A stretch of DNA of 64,000 nt from Vondammii sp040505895 (lineage in GTDB: Bacteria; Pseudomonadota; Gammaproteobacteria; Chromatiales; Chromatiaceae): contig JBEVXU010000016.1 in NCBI GenBank assembly GCA_040505895.1, positions 372,001 to 436,000 on the forward strand, given 5' to 3'. The notes under the pieces are model-generated. The model did no database searches. It was not told the DNA's origin and was given only the letters and a program-made list of their open reading frames with translations. The position numbers were made by a program, and so were the translations under genes. This document shows positions 18,265-27,078 of the stretch, one piece after another (position 1 is the first letter of the stretch; the number at the start of each line of letters is the position of its first letter).

Positions 18265-19071
18265 ATGAAACGCACCACGCTACTCTTGACCTTGCTTCTG
18301 GGATCACAAGCAGCCTACTCGGCTGTATTTGACTTCGTCAGCCTGATCCAGACAGACACTAATATTGGCACCTTTTCTGGTGAATATGCAGACGGATCAA
18401 CTGTCGGCCCTTTGACCAATCCGACAAAGCAGCTTGAAGATGCCTACAAGCAGATTACCTGGCAGGTTGACGGCATCACCCTGATGGCGAGTGCCTCGCT
18501 GGATGGCAACACCAACGGCTTGGTTGATGGTGTTGCCGGCGGGGATATTGCGGCCTACGCCTACCTGGATAAAAAGTCCGGTGGCAAATTTGCCGGTCTG
18601 GGTGTCTGTGCAGCAGCCAGCACCAAAGGTGGCCAGGACAACCAGTGCACGGTGGGATCGGATGATAATGCGGGCATCGTTTCTGGTAATCAAAATACAC
18701 CGAATGTTGGGCTAAGGGAGTTTCTGACACTGGAATTCGACAGGGAAGTATCAGTCGACTTTGGTAACTCAACTTTCCGTGACGATGATCACTATCTTTT
18801 CACTGAATCTTCTAAAATACTTGAGATGTTAATAAGTATCGATGGAGGCGCTTGGGCGGTATTTGATCCATTAGATGCCGCCGGAGTCAAGCTTGTCGGT
18901 ACTCGCTTTGACCTGAGAACCGCCGAGGGTGAAGTCGATGGTTATTACATCGACTCACTTGCCGGCGTCCATGCAGTCCCCATACCTCCCTCCGCTCTCC
19001 TTTTCGGCAGTGCACTGCTGGGGTTTGCTGGTATCCGTCGTCGCAAGAAACAGCTAGGCGACCAACCCTAA
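18265..19071 (+). CDS. Secreted VPxPP-CTERM sorting-signal protein
   Basis: 268 residues with signal peptide MKRTTLLLTLLLGSQAAYSA, nearly the same as in the gene at 17101. The mature domain contains two cysteines in GVCAAASTKGGQDNQCTVGS and several Asp/Gly-rich turns, consistent with a beta-sandwich; I do not recognise a family. The C-terminal signal is VPIPPSALLFGSALLGFAGI with an RRRKK tail. The ribosome binding site is poor (GGAA just before ATG), but the start is fixed by similarity of the signal peptides. Confidence 0.85.
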   Translation: MKRTTLLLTLLLGSQAAYSAVFDFVSLIQTDTNIGTFSGEYADGSTVGPLTNPTKQLEDAYKQITWQVDGITLMASASLDGNTNGLVDGVAGGDIAAYAYLDKKSGGKFAGLGVCAAASTKGGQDNQCTVGSDDNAGIVSGNQNTPNVGLREFLTLEFDREVSVDFGNSTFRDDDHYLFTESSKILEMLISIDGGAWAVFDPLDAAGVKLVGTRFDLRTAEGEVDGYYIDSLAGVHAVPIPPSALLFGSALLGFAGIRRRKKQLGDQP

Positions 19072-19190
19072 TCATAAAAAATCAGGCACTGAAACAAGTT
19101 GCATCCTGACGCCTGATTTCAAGCTATAAACGACTCTCCAGCCGACAGCCAGGCATTGTTACTTTTTGTAACAATTGTTAATCTAGGCTG

Positions 19191-19391
19191 ATGCCGGATC
19201 AAAATGACCCCAACCAGCAGAGAGAGAGCGCGTTGCTGCTCACTCTGCTGGCCCTCTTCCTCTTCGCCTCACCGCTGACTCTCTGGTGGGCGGCTGATGA
19301 CAGCCCCTGGCTGCTCCCCTATCTGCTGTGGCTGCTGGTGATTGGAGTTGCGGCCTGGCTAAGCTACCGGTATCGACATCATGACCTATGA
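19191..19391 (+). CDS. Small two-helix membrane protein upstream of SSS-histidine kinase
   Basis: 66 residues: a polar N-terminus (MPDQNDPNQQRESALLLTLL), two hydrophobic helices separated by a short AADDSPW loop, and a basic end. It overlaps the kinase gene by 11 nt, so the two are translationally coupled. The layout recalls the small subunits that accompany some SSS-family carriers. No function can be assigned from the sequence alone. Confidence 0.7.
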   Translation: MPDQNDPNQQRESALLLTLLALFLFASPLTLWWAADDSPWLLPYLLWLLVIGVAAWLSYRYRHHDL

Positions 19392-22320
19392 GCTGGAGGT
19401 GCTGTTCGGGGCCAGCCTCTTCTACCTGCTGCTGCTCTTTTTCATCGCCTACATCACCGACCGGGGATGGATCCCCGAGAGTTGGACGGCAAACCCTATC
19501 GTCTATGTTCTCTCCCTTGGCGTCTATGCCACCTCCTGGTCCTACTACGGCAGCGTCGGTTTTGCCCAGCGGGAAGGCTTTCAGTTTCTTACCGTCTACC
19601 TTGGGGTAACGGTAGCCTTCCTACTCTCCCCTGTGTTGCTGCGTCCCCTGCTACGCCTGGTGCGTGATTATCAGCTCACCTCTCTGGCCGACCTGCTCGC
19701 CTTTCGCTATCGCAGTCAACTGGCAGGGGTGTTGGTCACGCTCTTTATGCTCCTGGGCTCACTGCCCTATATCGCCCTGCAGATCCGTGCCGTCACGTCA
19801 TCGGTTCAGGTACTTACTCACGAAGAATTACCAGGTTACCCCGCGCTGGTCTTCTGCGGTATGCTGATTCTCTTCTCGATCCTTTTTGGCGCCCGCCATA
19901 TCTCTCCCCGGGAAAAACACCGTGGTCTGGTGGCCGCCATCGCCTTTGAGTCTCTAATCAAGGTGATCGCGCTGGTGGCGGTGGGTCTGTTTGCCATCTT
20001 CGGCACTTTCTCCGGTCCCGCCGGGCTCAATCAGTGGCTGACTGAACATCCGGAAGCCACCCAAGCACTCTACCAGCCTGTGAGGGAAGGCCCCTGGGTA
20101 ACCCTGCTGTTTCTCTCTTTCTGCGCCGCCTTTCTGCTGCCAAGACAGTTCCACATGATCTTTACGGAGAATATCTCCCTCCGCTCCCTGACCACTGCCG
20201 GCTGGGCTTTTCCACTCTTTCTGTTGCTGCTCAACCTCGCCATCCCCCCCATTCTATGGGCGGGCGACTACCTGCAACTCGAGATGGATGCAGACTACTA
20301 TGTCCTCGGCATCACCCTGCAGAACGGCCCACCGTGGCTGCCGGTGCTCGCCTTTATAGGCGGCGTATCTGCGGCCAGTGCAATGGTAATCGTATCGACA
20401 CTGGCGCTCTCTTCGATGTGCCTCAATCATCTACTGCTACCTGCCAGTTATCCCGATCCCAAGGTCGATATCTACAGCTGGCTGCTATGGGGCCGTCGCC
20501 TGTTGATTGCCCTGATCATCGCCGCCGGTTTCGGCTTTTATCAGCTGCTGGAGCACAACCAGGGGCTGGTACAGCTGGGTCTTATCTCATTCGTTGCCGT
20601 TGCCCAATTCCTACCGGGGATCATAGGTGTACTCTACTGGCGCCGGGCTACCCGCAAGGGTTTCATTTCCGGTCTGCTGGCAGGCATTGCGGTGTGGTGT
20701 ATCACTCTGCTGTTACCCCTGCTGGAAAAGTCGGGCCTGCTCGATAGCGGTATCGACCTGACAACCCTCAGTTCCAGCTCAGGATTCGACCAGTGGCAGC
20801 TCTCCACCTTCTGGTCCCTTGCCTGCAACAGTTTTCTCTTTGTCACCGTCTCCATCTTCACCCGCCAGTCGGCAGGAGAGCAAGAGGCGGCCCATGCCTG
20901 TAGCAGCGATACCACCATCCCGGTTCCCCTTGCAGGCGTGGTGGCCGCCGGTTCACCCACTCAGTTCGCCGAGGGTCTGGCCGCCATGGTTGGAAAGGAG
21001 GCTGCCGAGATGGAAGTCAAGCGCGCCCTTGATGATCTCAATATGGACCAGGGTGAAACCCGCCCCCGGGAGTTAAAACGGCTGCGCCAGCGCATTGAGC
21101 TCAACCTTTCCGGCCTGGTCGGCCCCCATATGGCCCATGTCATTATCAACCAACAGTTACGCATCGATGGTAAGGCAAAAACAGCACTGGCTGACTCTTT
21201 CCGCTATATGGATGAACGCCTTGAGCGCTCCCATAGCCGCCTGGAGGGGCTAAATGCCGACCTGGACACTCTACGCCGCTACCACCGTCAGATCCTTCTC
21301 GACCTTCCGCTGGGTGTCTGCGCTGTAGCACCTGATCACACTGTTGTTATCTGGAACCTGACTCTGGAACTGATGAGCGGTGTTTCCAGTAGCCAGGCAG
21401 AGGGACGCAAGCTCTCCAGCCTGCCCAAGCCCTGGGGTGAACTGCTGGCAGGTTTTGCCGTCGCCCAGGACGGGCATATTCCCCATATGGAAATTGAAGC
21501 CGGTGGCAAGACACACTGGTTCAACCTCCACAAGGCCGCTATTCCCGACCCCGATCTATTGATCAGAGAGGGAGAGAGCCGTACCGGCCTGGTGATGCTG
21601 CTGGAAGATCTTACCGACATGGAGACATTGGCGGCTGAGTTGGCCCACAGCGACCGGCTGGCATCGATTGGGCGCCTGGCGGCGGGTGTAGCCCATGAGA
21701 TCGGCAACCCGGTCACCGGCATCGCCTCTCTGGCCCAAAACCTGCGCGATGAAAAAGAGAGTGCTGTTATCGAAGAGAGTGTCGAATTGATACTGCAACA
21801 GACCCGTCGTATCAGCAGCATCCTACAGTCGCTAATGAACTTTAGCCGTAGCGGCCGCGTCGGCGTCAGCTTCGAACCGTTCCACCTCACCGACATCGTC
21901 GAAGAGGCGATACAGCTGGTTCAACTCACTCGTGCCGGAAAACGGGTAGAGTGCAACAACAGTTGCCCCGGAGGATTAGAACTGTTTGGTGACAAACAGC
22001 GCCTCTCTCAAGTGATGGTCAACCTACTGACCAACGCCTGCGACGCATCGAAGCAGGGAGGTCATGTAGAGATCTTTGCATTTAAGGATAGCGAACAGGT
22101 CCAAATCGAGGTTATGGACCAGGGAGACGGGATTCCTGATAAAGATCGGAAGATGATTTTTGAACCCTTCTTCACCACCAAAGATGCTGGTAAAGGTACC
22201 GGTCTGGGTCTCTCCATGGTCAACAAAATAATCGACGAACACAAAGGCAGCATAGAAATCGACTCCATTCAGGATGTAGGTACCCGCGTTGTCATCCACC
22301 TCCCCCAACATGGAACTTAA
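19381..22320 (+). CDS. SSS-family (Na+/solute symporter-like) sensor histidine kinase, CbrA-like
   Basis: 979 residues. The first 510 form about 13 membrane helices of sodium:solute symporter type (GVYATSWSYYGSVGFAQREG, LSPVLLRPLLRLVRDYQLTS). A linker and a PAS-like domain (near residues 640-740) lead to a HisKA domain with H772 in the H-box (GVAHEIGNPVTG) and a HATPase domain with N-box NLLTNACDAS and GTGLGLSMVN. There is no receiver domain. CbrA-type kinases couple a carrier-like domain to signalling, often in carbon or amino acid use. The response regulator gene follows after 155 nt. Confidence 0.93.
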   Translation: MTYELEVLFGASLFYLLLLFFIAYITDRGWIPESWTANPIVYVLSLGVYATSWSYYGSVGFAQREGFQFLTVYLGVTVAFLLSPVLLRPLLRLVRDYQLTSLADLLAFRYRSQLAGVLVTLFMLLGSLPYIALQIRAVTSSVQVLTHEELPGYPALVFCGMLILFSILFGARHISPREKHRGLVAAIAFESLIKVIALVAVGLFAIFGTFSGPAGLNQWLTEHPEATQALYQPVREGPWVTLLFLSFCAAFLLPRQFHMIFTENISLRSLTTAGWAFPLFLLLLNLAIPPILWAGDYLQLEMDADYYVLGITLQNGPPWLPVLAFIGGVSAASAMVIVSTLALSSMCLNHLLLPASYPDPKVDIYSWLLWGRRLLIALIIAAGFGFYQLLEHNQGLVQLGLISFVAVAQFLPGIIGVLYWRRATRKGFISGLLAGIAVWCITLLLPLLEKSGLLDSGIDLTTLSSSSGFDQWQLSTFWSLACNSFLFVTVSIFTRQSAGEQEAAHACSSDTTIPVPLAGVVAAGSPTQFAEGLAAMVGKEAAEMEVKRALDDLNMDQGETRPRELKRLRQRIELNLSGLVGPHMAHVIINQQLRIDGKAKTALADSFRYMDERLERSHSRLEGLNADLDTLRRYHRQILLDLPLGVCAVAPDHTVVIWNLTLELMSGVSSSQAEGRKLSSLPKPWGELLAGFAVAQDGHIPHMEIEAGGKTHWFNLHKAAIPDPDLLIREGESRTGLVMLLEDLTDMETLAAELAHSDRLASIGRLAAGVAHEIGNPVTGIASLAQNLRDEKESAVIEESVELILQQTRRISSILQSLMNFSRSGRVGVSFEPFHLTDIVEEAIQLVQLTRAGKRVECNNSCPGGLELFGDKQRLSQVMVNLLTNACDASKQGGHVEIFAFKDSEQVQIEVMDQGDGIPDKDRKMIFEPFFTTKDAGKGTGLGLSMVNKIIDEHKGSIEIDSIQDVGTRVVIHLPQHGT

Positions 22321-22333
22321 GGTAACTATTCAG

Positions 22334-22458
22334 CCCCCTCCAAAATTCGATTTTGAAGGGGGGATAAAGGGGAGAGTAAAACTTCTCCCCTTTAGAAACC
22401 CCAAAAGCTAACGTGAATCCTTCAGCTAGCCCCAATAAATAGGACTAGCTGAAGGATT
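22334..22458. repeat. Three consecutive stem-loops between kinase and regulator genes
   Basis: Stem 1 (22334-22363): CCCCCTCCAAAAT pairs with ATTTTGAAGGGGG around TCG. Stem 2 (22366-22393): AAAGGGGAGA pairs with TCTCCCCTTT. Stem 3 (22416-22458): AATCCTTCAGCTAG pairs perfectly with CTAGCTGAAGGATT around 15 nt, and ends 18 nt before the regulator start codon. No T-tract follows, so these are not standard terminators. Confidence 0.8.
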
Positions 22459-22475
22459 ACAAACTGAGAAGAGTG

Positions 22476-23810
22476 ATGAATCAAATACTTATCATTGAAG
22501 ATGAGACCGTTATCCGTAGCGCCGTGCGCCGCCTGCTTGAGCGCAAAGGCTATCAGGTGGAAGAGGCGGAGTCGGTGGAAGAGGCGCTGAAATTCAACCT
22601 TCAGAACTACAACCTGATCCTCTCAGATGTGAAATTACCAGGCGTTCCCGGTACCGAGATCATCAAACCGGCCGGAGATGTTCCGGTCCTGATCATGACC
22701 AGTTACGCCAGTGTACGTTCGGCGGTGGATGCAATAAAGCTGGGAGCTATTGACTATATAGCCAAACCCTTCGATCACGATGAGCTTTTGATACTGATAG
22801 AACGCACACTAAAACATGGAAAGTTGGAACGGCGCAACGAAGCACTGAAAGCCGACCTTGATCGAGAGTACCCGGTCAACGGAATGATCGGCAGCTGTGG
22901 CGCCATGCAGGAGGTGTGTCGCCGTGTCGCCAAGGTCGCCCCCACCGATGCCACTGTACTGATATTTGGTGAATCCGGCACCGGCAAAGAGCTGGTGGCC
23001 AGAGCACTCCATGAACAGAGCCACCGCAACGAGTCACCCATCGTGACGGTCAACTGTGCCGCCATCCCGGAAACTTTGATTGAGTCGGAACTGTTTGGTC
23101 ATGAAAAAGGCGCGTTCACCAGCGCAGACAGCGCCCGTTCCGGATTGGTAGAGAGCGCCGAGGGAGGCACCCTTTTTCTTGATGAGATCGGCGAACTACC
23201 GCTGGCCGCCCAAGCGCGCCTGTTACGGTTATTGCAGAACAGGGAGGTGAAACGCGTCGGCTCTGAGCAGTCAAAACAGGTCGATATCCGGCTCATCGCC
23301 GCCACCCACCGGGACCTCAAACTACTAGTACAGAATGGAGAGTTCCGTAGCGATCTCTACTTCCGCCTAAGGGTCATTGAACTCAACCTGCCTGCCCTGA
23401 GAGAGCGAGGCTCCGACAAAATCGAGCTAGCCGATTTTCTACTGGAAAAGGCAAGAAAACAGCTCAACCACTCACCGATGAAATTGAGCGCTTCCGCGAT
23501 TGAATCCATCACCAGCTATGACTGGCCCGGCAATGTACGCGAATTGGAGAACGCCCTTGAACGGGCGGCCATACTCTGTGACGGTGATACGATCACACCT
23601 GAACTGCTGGCGATTGAGACCACCTTATCAGCCCCACAACAGACTAACGGATCCAGCAGTAACCTCTCACTCGAAGAGTACTTCCGCCAGTTTGTTCTTG
23701 AGCACCAGGATGGTTTGACCGAAACAGACCTGGCTAAGCAGCTGGGCATCAGCCGTAAGGCACTATGGGAGCGCAGGCAGAGGTTCGGCATTCCCCGGCA
23801 GAAGCGGTAG
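22476..23810 (+). CDS. Sigma-54-dependent response regulator (NtrC/CbrB class)
   Basis: 444 residues from ATG 22476 (a GTG directly before it is also possible). Receiver domain with D51 as phosphoacceptor (LILSDVKLPG), an AAA+ domain with Walker A GESGTGKE and Walker B GGTLFLDEIGEL, and a Fis-type HTH at the C-terminus (TDLAKQLGISRKALWERRQR). The sigma-54 contact loop reads GAFTSA instead of the usual GAFTGA, which occurs in a minority of natural activators. It is the expected partner of the SSS-kinase encoded upstream. Targets are unknown; no sigma-54 promoter was seen near the CTERM genes. Confidence 0.93.
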   Translation: MNQILIIEDETVIRSAVRRLLERKGYQVEEAESVEEALKFNLQNYNLILSDVKLPGVPGTEIIKPAGDVPVLIMTSYASVRSAVDAIKLGAIDYIAKPFDHDELLILIERTLKHGKLERRNEALKADLDREYPVNGMIGSCGAMQEVCRRVAKVAPTDATVLIFGESGTGKELVARALHEQSHRNESPIVTVNCAAIPETLIESELFGHEKGAFTSADSARSGLVESAEGGTLFLDEIGELPLAAQARLLRLLQNREVKRVGSEQSKQVDIRLIAATHRDLKLLVQNGEFRSDLYFRLRVIELNLPALRERGSDKIELADFLLEKARKQLNHSPMKLSASAIESITSYDWPGNVRELENALERAAILCDGDTITPELLAIETTLSAPQQTNGSSSNLSLEEYFRQFVLEHQDGLTETDLAKQLGISRKALWERRQRFGIPRQKR

Positions 23811-24320
23811 ACAGATAAGTGGCGGTAACACACCCGCTCATGAATCGTTACCTTTTCACTCAGCCGGGCGTCACTTTATGTAACATACCCATAAAAAAGC
23901 CTATTCGCCATCGCGCCAACACTTTGTTTTATATGGTTTTTATAAAACGGCACAAATATCGCATTCCAAAGGAGCTGTTTTCAGATAGCGGCAGAGGGCA
24001 GCGCAAAACAAAATGGTGGTGAGTTAAGGAGCCTGAAACCACCATCATTGTCGACAGTGATTAGCGCAAAAGAGTGATATATAACTCAAGTTTCGGAGTT
24101 CAAATGATGTAAAAAGCCTGGATAGACCGTCCCTTCTCCCTCAGGGAGAGGGGGCTAATGAACCCCGAAACTTGAGATATAAGTGGCGAAAAAAATGATG
24201 GCATCACCTATTCTCTTATGATGCCAAACGTTGTGACTGAACGTATTATTTATAAATATAGAAACCGGCGTGAGCCAATATTAAGATAACAAAATCAAGA
24301 CAACATCGAGGAGACGCACC
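23811..24320. other. 510-nt intergenic region with MITE-like repeat
   Basis: The gap before acs holds the repeat at 24085-24176 and AT-rich DNA up to acs that probably contains its promoter. A plus-strand frame at 23819-24022 has no ribosome binding site or protein-like features and is not called. Confidence 0.6.
24085..24176. repeat. MITE-like repeat family A, compact copy
   Basis: 92 bp bounded by inverted repeats CTCAAGTTTCGGAGTTCA and TGAACCCCGAAACTTGAG (17 of 18 positions pair). The centre carries a second short palindrome (CCCTTCTCCCTCAGGGAGAG). Related sequence is at 12898-13055, and a lone terminus at 27062-27078. No coding capacity. Confidence 0.8.
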
Positions 24321-26261
24321 ATGTCCGAAGTAAAGGTCTACCCTGTCCCCGCCGAGATAGCGGCCAAGGCACATATTGACGCAGCAAAATACAAGGAGAT
24401 GTACCAGCGCTCCATTGATGATCCGGACGGTTTCTGGGCTGAGCAAGCCGAAGAGTTCGTCTCCTGGTCAAAAAAGTGGGACAAGGTCTCTGAGTGGGAC
24501 TTCTACAGTGCAGATATCAAATGGTTTATGGGTGGCAAGCTCAACGTCTCCTACAACTGCCTCGACCGTCATCTGGAGAGCCGTGGTGACCAGACTGCGA
24601 TTATCTGGGAGGGAGACAACCCGGAAGAGGATCGGCACATCAGCTACCGCGAACTGCACCAAGAGGTTTGCAAACTCGCAAATGTACTGAAGGGGCGTGG
24701 CGTCAAGAAAGGCGACCGTGTCTGCATCTATATGCCGATGATTGCAGAAGCAACCGTTGCCATGCTTGCCTGTACCCGTATCGGTGCAGTCCACTCCATC
24801 GTCTTCGGCGGCTTCTCCCCTGACTCTCTGCGTGACCGTATTCTCGACTCGGATTGCCAAACCTTGATCACTGCCGACGAAGGCGTGAGGGGCGGCAAGA
24901 ACGTACCACTCAAAGTTAACGCCGATACCGCCCTGGCAGCGTGCCCCAATGTCCACACCTGTGTGGTAATCAAGCGCACCGGTGGCGATGTTGCCTGGAC
25001 AGAAGGTCGCGACATCTGGTACGAAGATGCCATGGCTGATGCCTCCAGTGACTGTGCACCGGAAGAGATGGATGCGGAAGACCCGATGTTCATCCTCTAC
25101 ACCTCAGGCTCCACCGGCAAACCCAAAGGCGTACTCCATACTACCGGCGGCTATCTGGTGTTTGCCGCCATGACCCACAAGTATACGTTCGACTACCAAG
25201 AGGGTGAGGTCTACTGGTGTACCGCCGACGTCGGCTGGGTCACCGGTCACACCTACATCGTCTATGGGCCGCTGGCCAATGGCGCCACCAGCCTGATGTT
25301 TGAGGGCATTCCAAACTATCCTGATGTCTCCCGCTTCTGGCAGGTCATCGACAAGCACAACGTCTCCATCTTCTACACCGCCCCCACCGCCATCCGAGCA
25401 CTAATGCGGTCAGGCGAAGAGCCGGTAAAGAAAACATCACGCAAGTCCTTGCGTATCCTCGGCACCGTCGGTGAGCCGATCAATCCTGAGGCTTGGGAGT
25501 GGTATCACAAGGTGGTCGGAGATGCTCGCTGTCCGATCGTCGATACCTGGTGGCAAACAGAAACGGGTGGTCACCTGATTACACCGCTGCCGGGCGCCAT
25601 CGATATGAAACCCGGCTCCGCCTCAGTACCCTTCTTCGGTGTCGCTCCGGCTATCGTCGACGCCGGTACCGGCGAAGTATTGAGCGGTGAATGCGAAGGC
25701 GCCCTAATCATCACCCGCCCCTGGCCGGCGATGATGCGCTCTCTCTACGGCGATCATAAACGTTTCAAAGAGACCTACTTCTCTCAGTATCCTGGCAACT
25801 ACTTCACCGGTGACGGTGCACGTCGAGACAAAGATGGTTACTACTGGATTACCGGACGTATCGATGACGTGCTCAACGTCTCCGGGCACCGTCTGGGTAC
25901 AGCCGAAATCGAATCGGCACTGGTGCTGCATGAGAGTATTGCCGAGGCGGCTGTGGTCGGTTACCCCCATGACATCAAGGGACAGGGCATCTACGCCTAT
26001 GTCACCACAATGGCGGGCGTCGAAGCTACCGACGAATTGAAGGCGGAACTGGTTAAACTGGTGCGTAGCGAGATTGGACCTATCGCCATCGTTGACATTA
26101 TTCAGTGGGCGCCCGGCCTGCCGAAGACACGTTCAGGAAAAATCATGCGCCGTATTCTGCGTAAGGTTGCCTGTAACGAAACCGATGCTCTGGGCGACAC
26201 CTCGACACTGGCAGATCCCAGCGTAGTCGATGATCTGGTTAACAACCGCGCTAATAAATAG
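24321..26261 (+). CDS. acs: Acetyl-CoA synthetase
   Basis: 646 residues, full length for Acs. The AMP-binding motif YTSGSTGKPKGVLH begins at residue 260, WWQTETGG is the A5 motif, and the C-terminal RSGKIMRRILRK places the catalytic and acetylation-site lysine at K607. It converts acetate, CoA and ATP to acetyl-CoA, AMP and pyrophosphate in the cytoplasm. The ribosome binding site GAGGAGA lies 6-7 nt before the ATG. The gene stands alone and is closed by a terminator shared with fliW. Confidence 0.97.
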   Translation: MSEVKVYPVPAEIAAKAHIDAAKYKEMYQRSIDDPDGFWAEQAEEFVSWSKKWDKVSEWDFYSADIKWFMGGKLNVSYNCLDRHLESRGDQTAIIWEGDNPEEDRHISYRELHQEVCKLANVLKGRGVKKGDRVCIYMPMIAEATVAMLACTRIGAVHSIVFGGFSPDSLRDRILDSDCQTLITADEGVRGGKNVPLKVNADTALAACPNVHTCVVIKRTGGDVAWTEGRDIWYEDAMADASSDCAPEEMDAEDPMFILYTSGSTGKPKGVLHTTGGYLVFAAMTHKYTFDYQEGEVYWCTADVGWVTGHTYIVYGPLANGATSLMFEGIPNYPDVSRFWQVIDKHNVSIFYTAPTAIRALMRSGEEPVKKTSRKSLRILGTVGEPINPEAWEWYHKVVGDARCPIVDTWWQTETGGHLITPLPGAIDMKPGSASVPFFGVAPAIVDAGTGEVLSGECEGALIITRPWPAMMRSLYGDHKRFKETYFSQYPGNYFTGDGARRDKDGYYWITGRIDDVLNVSGHRLGTAEIESALVLHESIAEAAVVGYPHDIKGQGIYAYVTTMAGVEATDELKAELVKLVRSEIGPIAIVDIIQWAPGLPKTRSGKIMRRILRKVACNETDALGDTSTLADPSVVDDLVNNRANK

Positions 26262-26289
26262 CCCAACTACTACTAAAAGGTGACACCAA

Positions 26290-26317
26290 AGCAGGCCCTC
26301 TCGGGGCCTGCTTTTTT
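26290..26317. terminator. Rho-independent terminator between acs and fliW
   Basis: The stem AGCAGGCCC/GGGCCTGCT with a five-base loop is followed by T6 on the plus strand. It sits between the convergent acs and fliW genes; on the minus strand it begins at the fliW stop codon. Confidence 0.88.
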
Positions 26318-26768
26318 ATGCTGCCGTGATCTTCACAGTACGCACCGCATCGACCAGTAGTTTGTTCAGACCAATACGCTTCTCTGGGTTGATTAGCAAC
26401 GGCGCTCTCCAGTTAGCGTTCATCGCCTGATCTTCAGCACGGTCAAAATGCCCAGGACCGGTTCCCGGCCTTCCCTGATAAACCATGAAATAGAGCTGAA
26501 GATCATCCGGTGTTTCGGTTTGCAGCACCTCAGTATCGGCATCGCAGAGAGTGAATTCATACTCACAGCCAAACAGATGAGGTTCCATGATGGAGAAGCA
26601 GACATCTCCATCATCCAGAGATTGCAGCCACTTGAGATCGGGAAACTCTTCCGAATGAAATAGCTTGAACCGAGTGCAGTTCTCAAATGCCAGCATCCCC
26701 TGAGGAAAATTAATAACGGTTTCTGGATCTATCACCTGAACACCAAAAGAGCTGGTCTCTATTTTCAT
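26316..26768 (-). CDS. fliW: Flagellar assembly factor FliW
   Basis: 150 residues from ATG 26768 (MKIETSSFGVQVIDPETVIN), the normal FliW length; an upstream ATG at 26813 would add 15 unrelated residues. Typical family features are INFPQGMLAFENCTRF near the N-terminus and RAPLLINPEKRIGLNKLL at the C-terminus. FliW binds flagellin and inhibits CsrA, tying flagellin translation to filament assembly. No csrA, flagellin or other flagellar gene lies in the window, so it is isolated here. Confidence 0.87.
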   Translation of the reverse strand: MKIETSSFGVQVIDPETVINFPQGMLAFENCTRFKLFHSEEFPDLKWLQSLDDGDVCFSIMEPHLFGCEYEFTLCDADTEVLQTETPDDLQLYFMVYQGRPGTGPGHFDRAEDQAMNANWRAPLLINPEKRIGLNKLLVDAVRTVKITAA

Positions 26769-26933
26769 ACCTGATTTCCGCGTAGTTTTTACTATGATAA
26801 CCTGAGTATACACCGCTCATATTATCCTTGTGAAAGCGGAGTGATGCCCTTGAGGCGCTGAAACAGAGAGAACCTCTCACTTGTCCGGCGTAATAATATT
26901 TGGTGGCACTCCCCAACAATCCTGAAACCCGAA

Positions 26934-26998
26934 GTAGGAGCGAACTTGTTCGCGATGAACAGGCCCCGGTGCCTGATCGCAAATGAATTCGCTCCTAC
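26934..26998. repeat. REP-like palindrome (GTAGGAGCGA type), copy 2
   Basis: GTAGGAGCGAACTTGTTCGC on the left and GCAAATGAATTCGCTCCTAC on the right form the imperfect palindrome; 65 bp in total. Confidence 0.82.
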
Positions 26999-27061
26999 AG
27001 GGGCCGTTTTCCATTTTTGAGACCGGTTTCATGATTATTGCGTATAGTGATATTTTACTAG

Positions 27062-27078
27062 CTCAAGTTTCGGAGTTC
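27062..27078. repeat. Lone terminus of repeat family A
   Basis: CTCAAGTTTCGGAGTTC is identical to the left end of the element at 24085; the remainder of the element is missing. Confidence 0.6.

Noticed and set aside
23819..24022. 67-codon frame after the sigma-54 regulator
   Set aside because: No ribosome binding site and no protein-like pattern.
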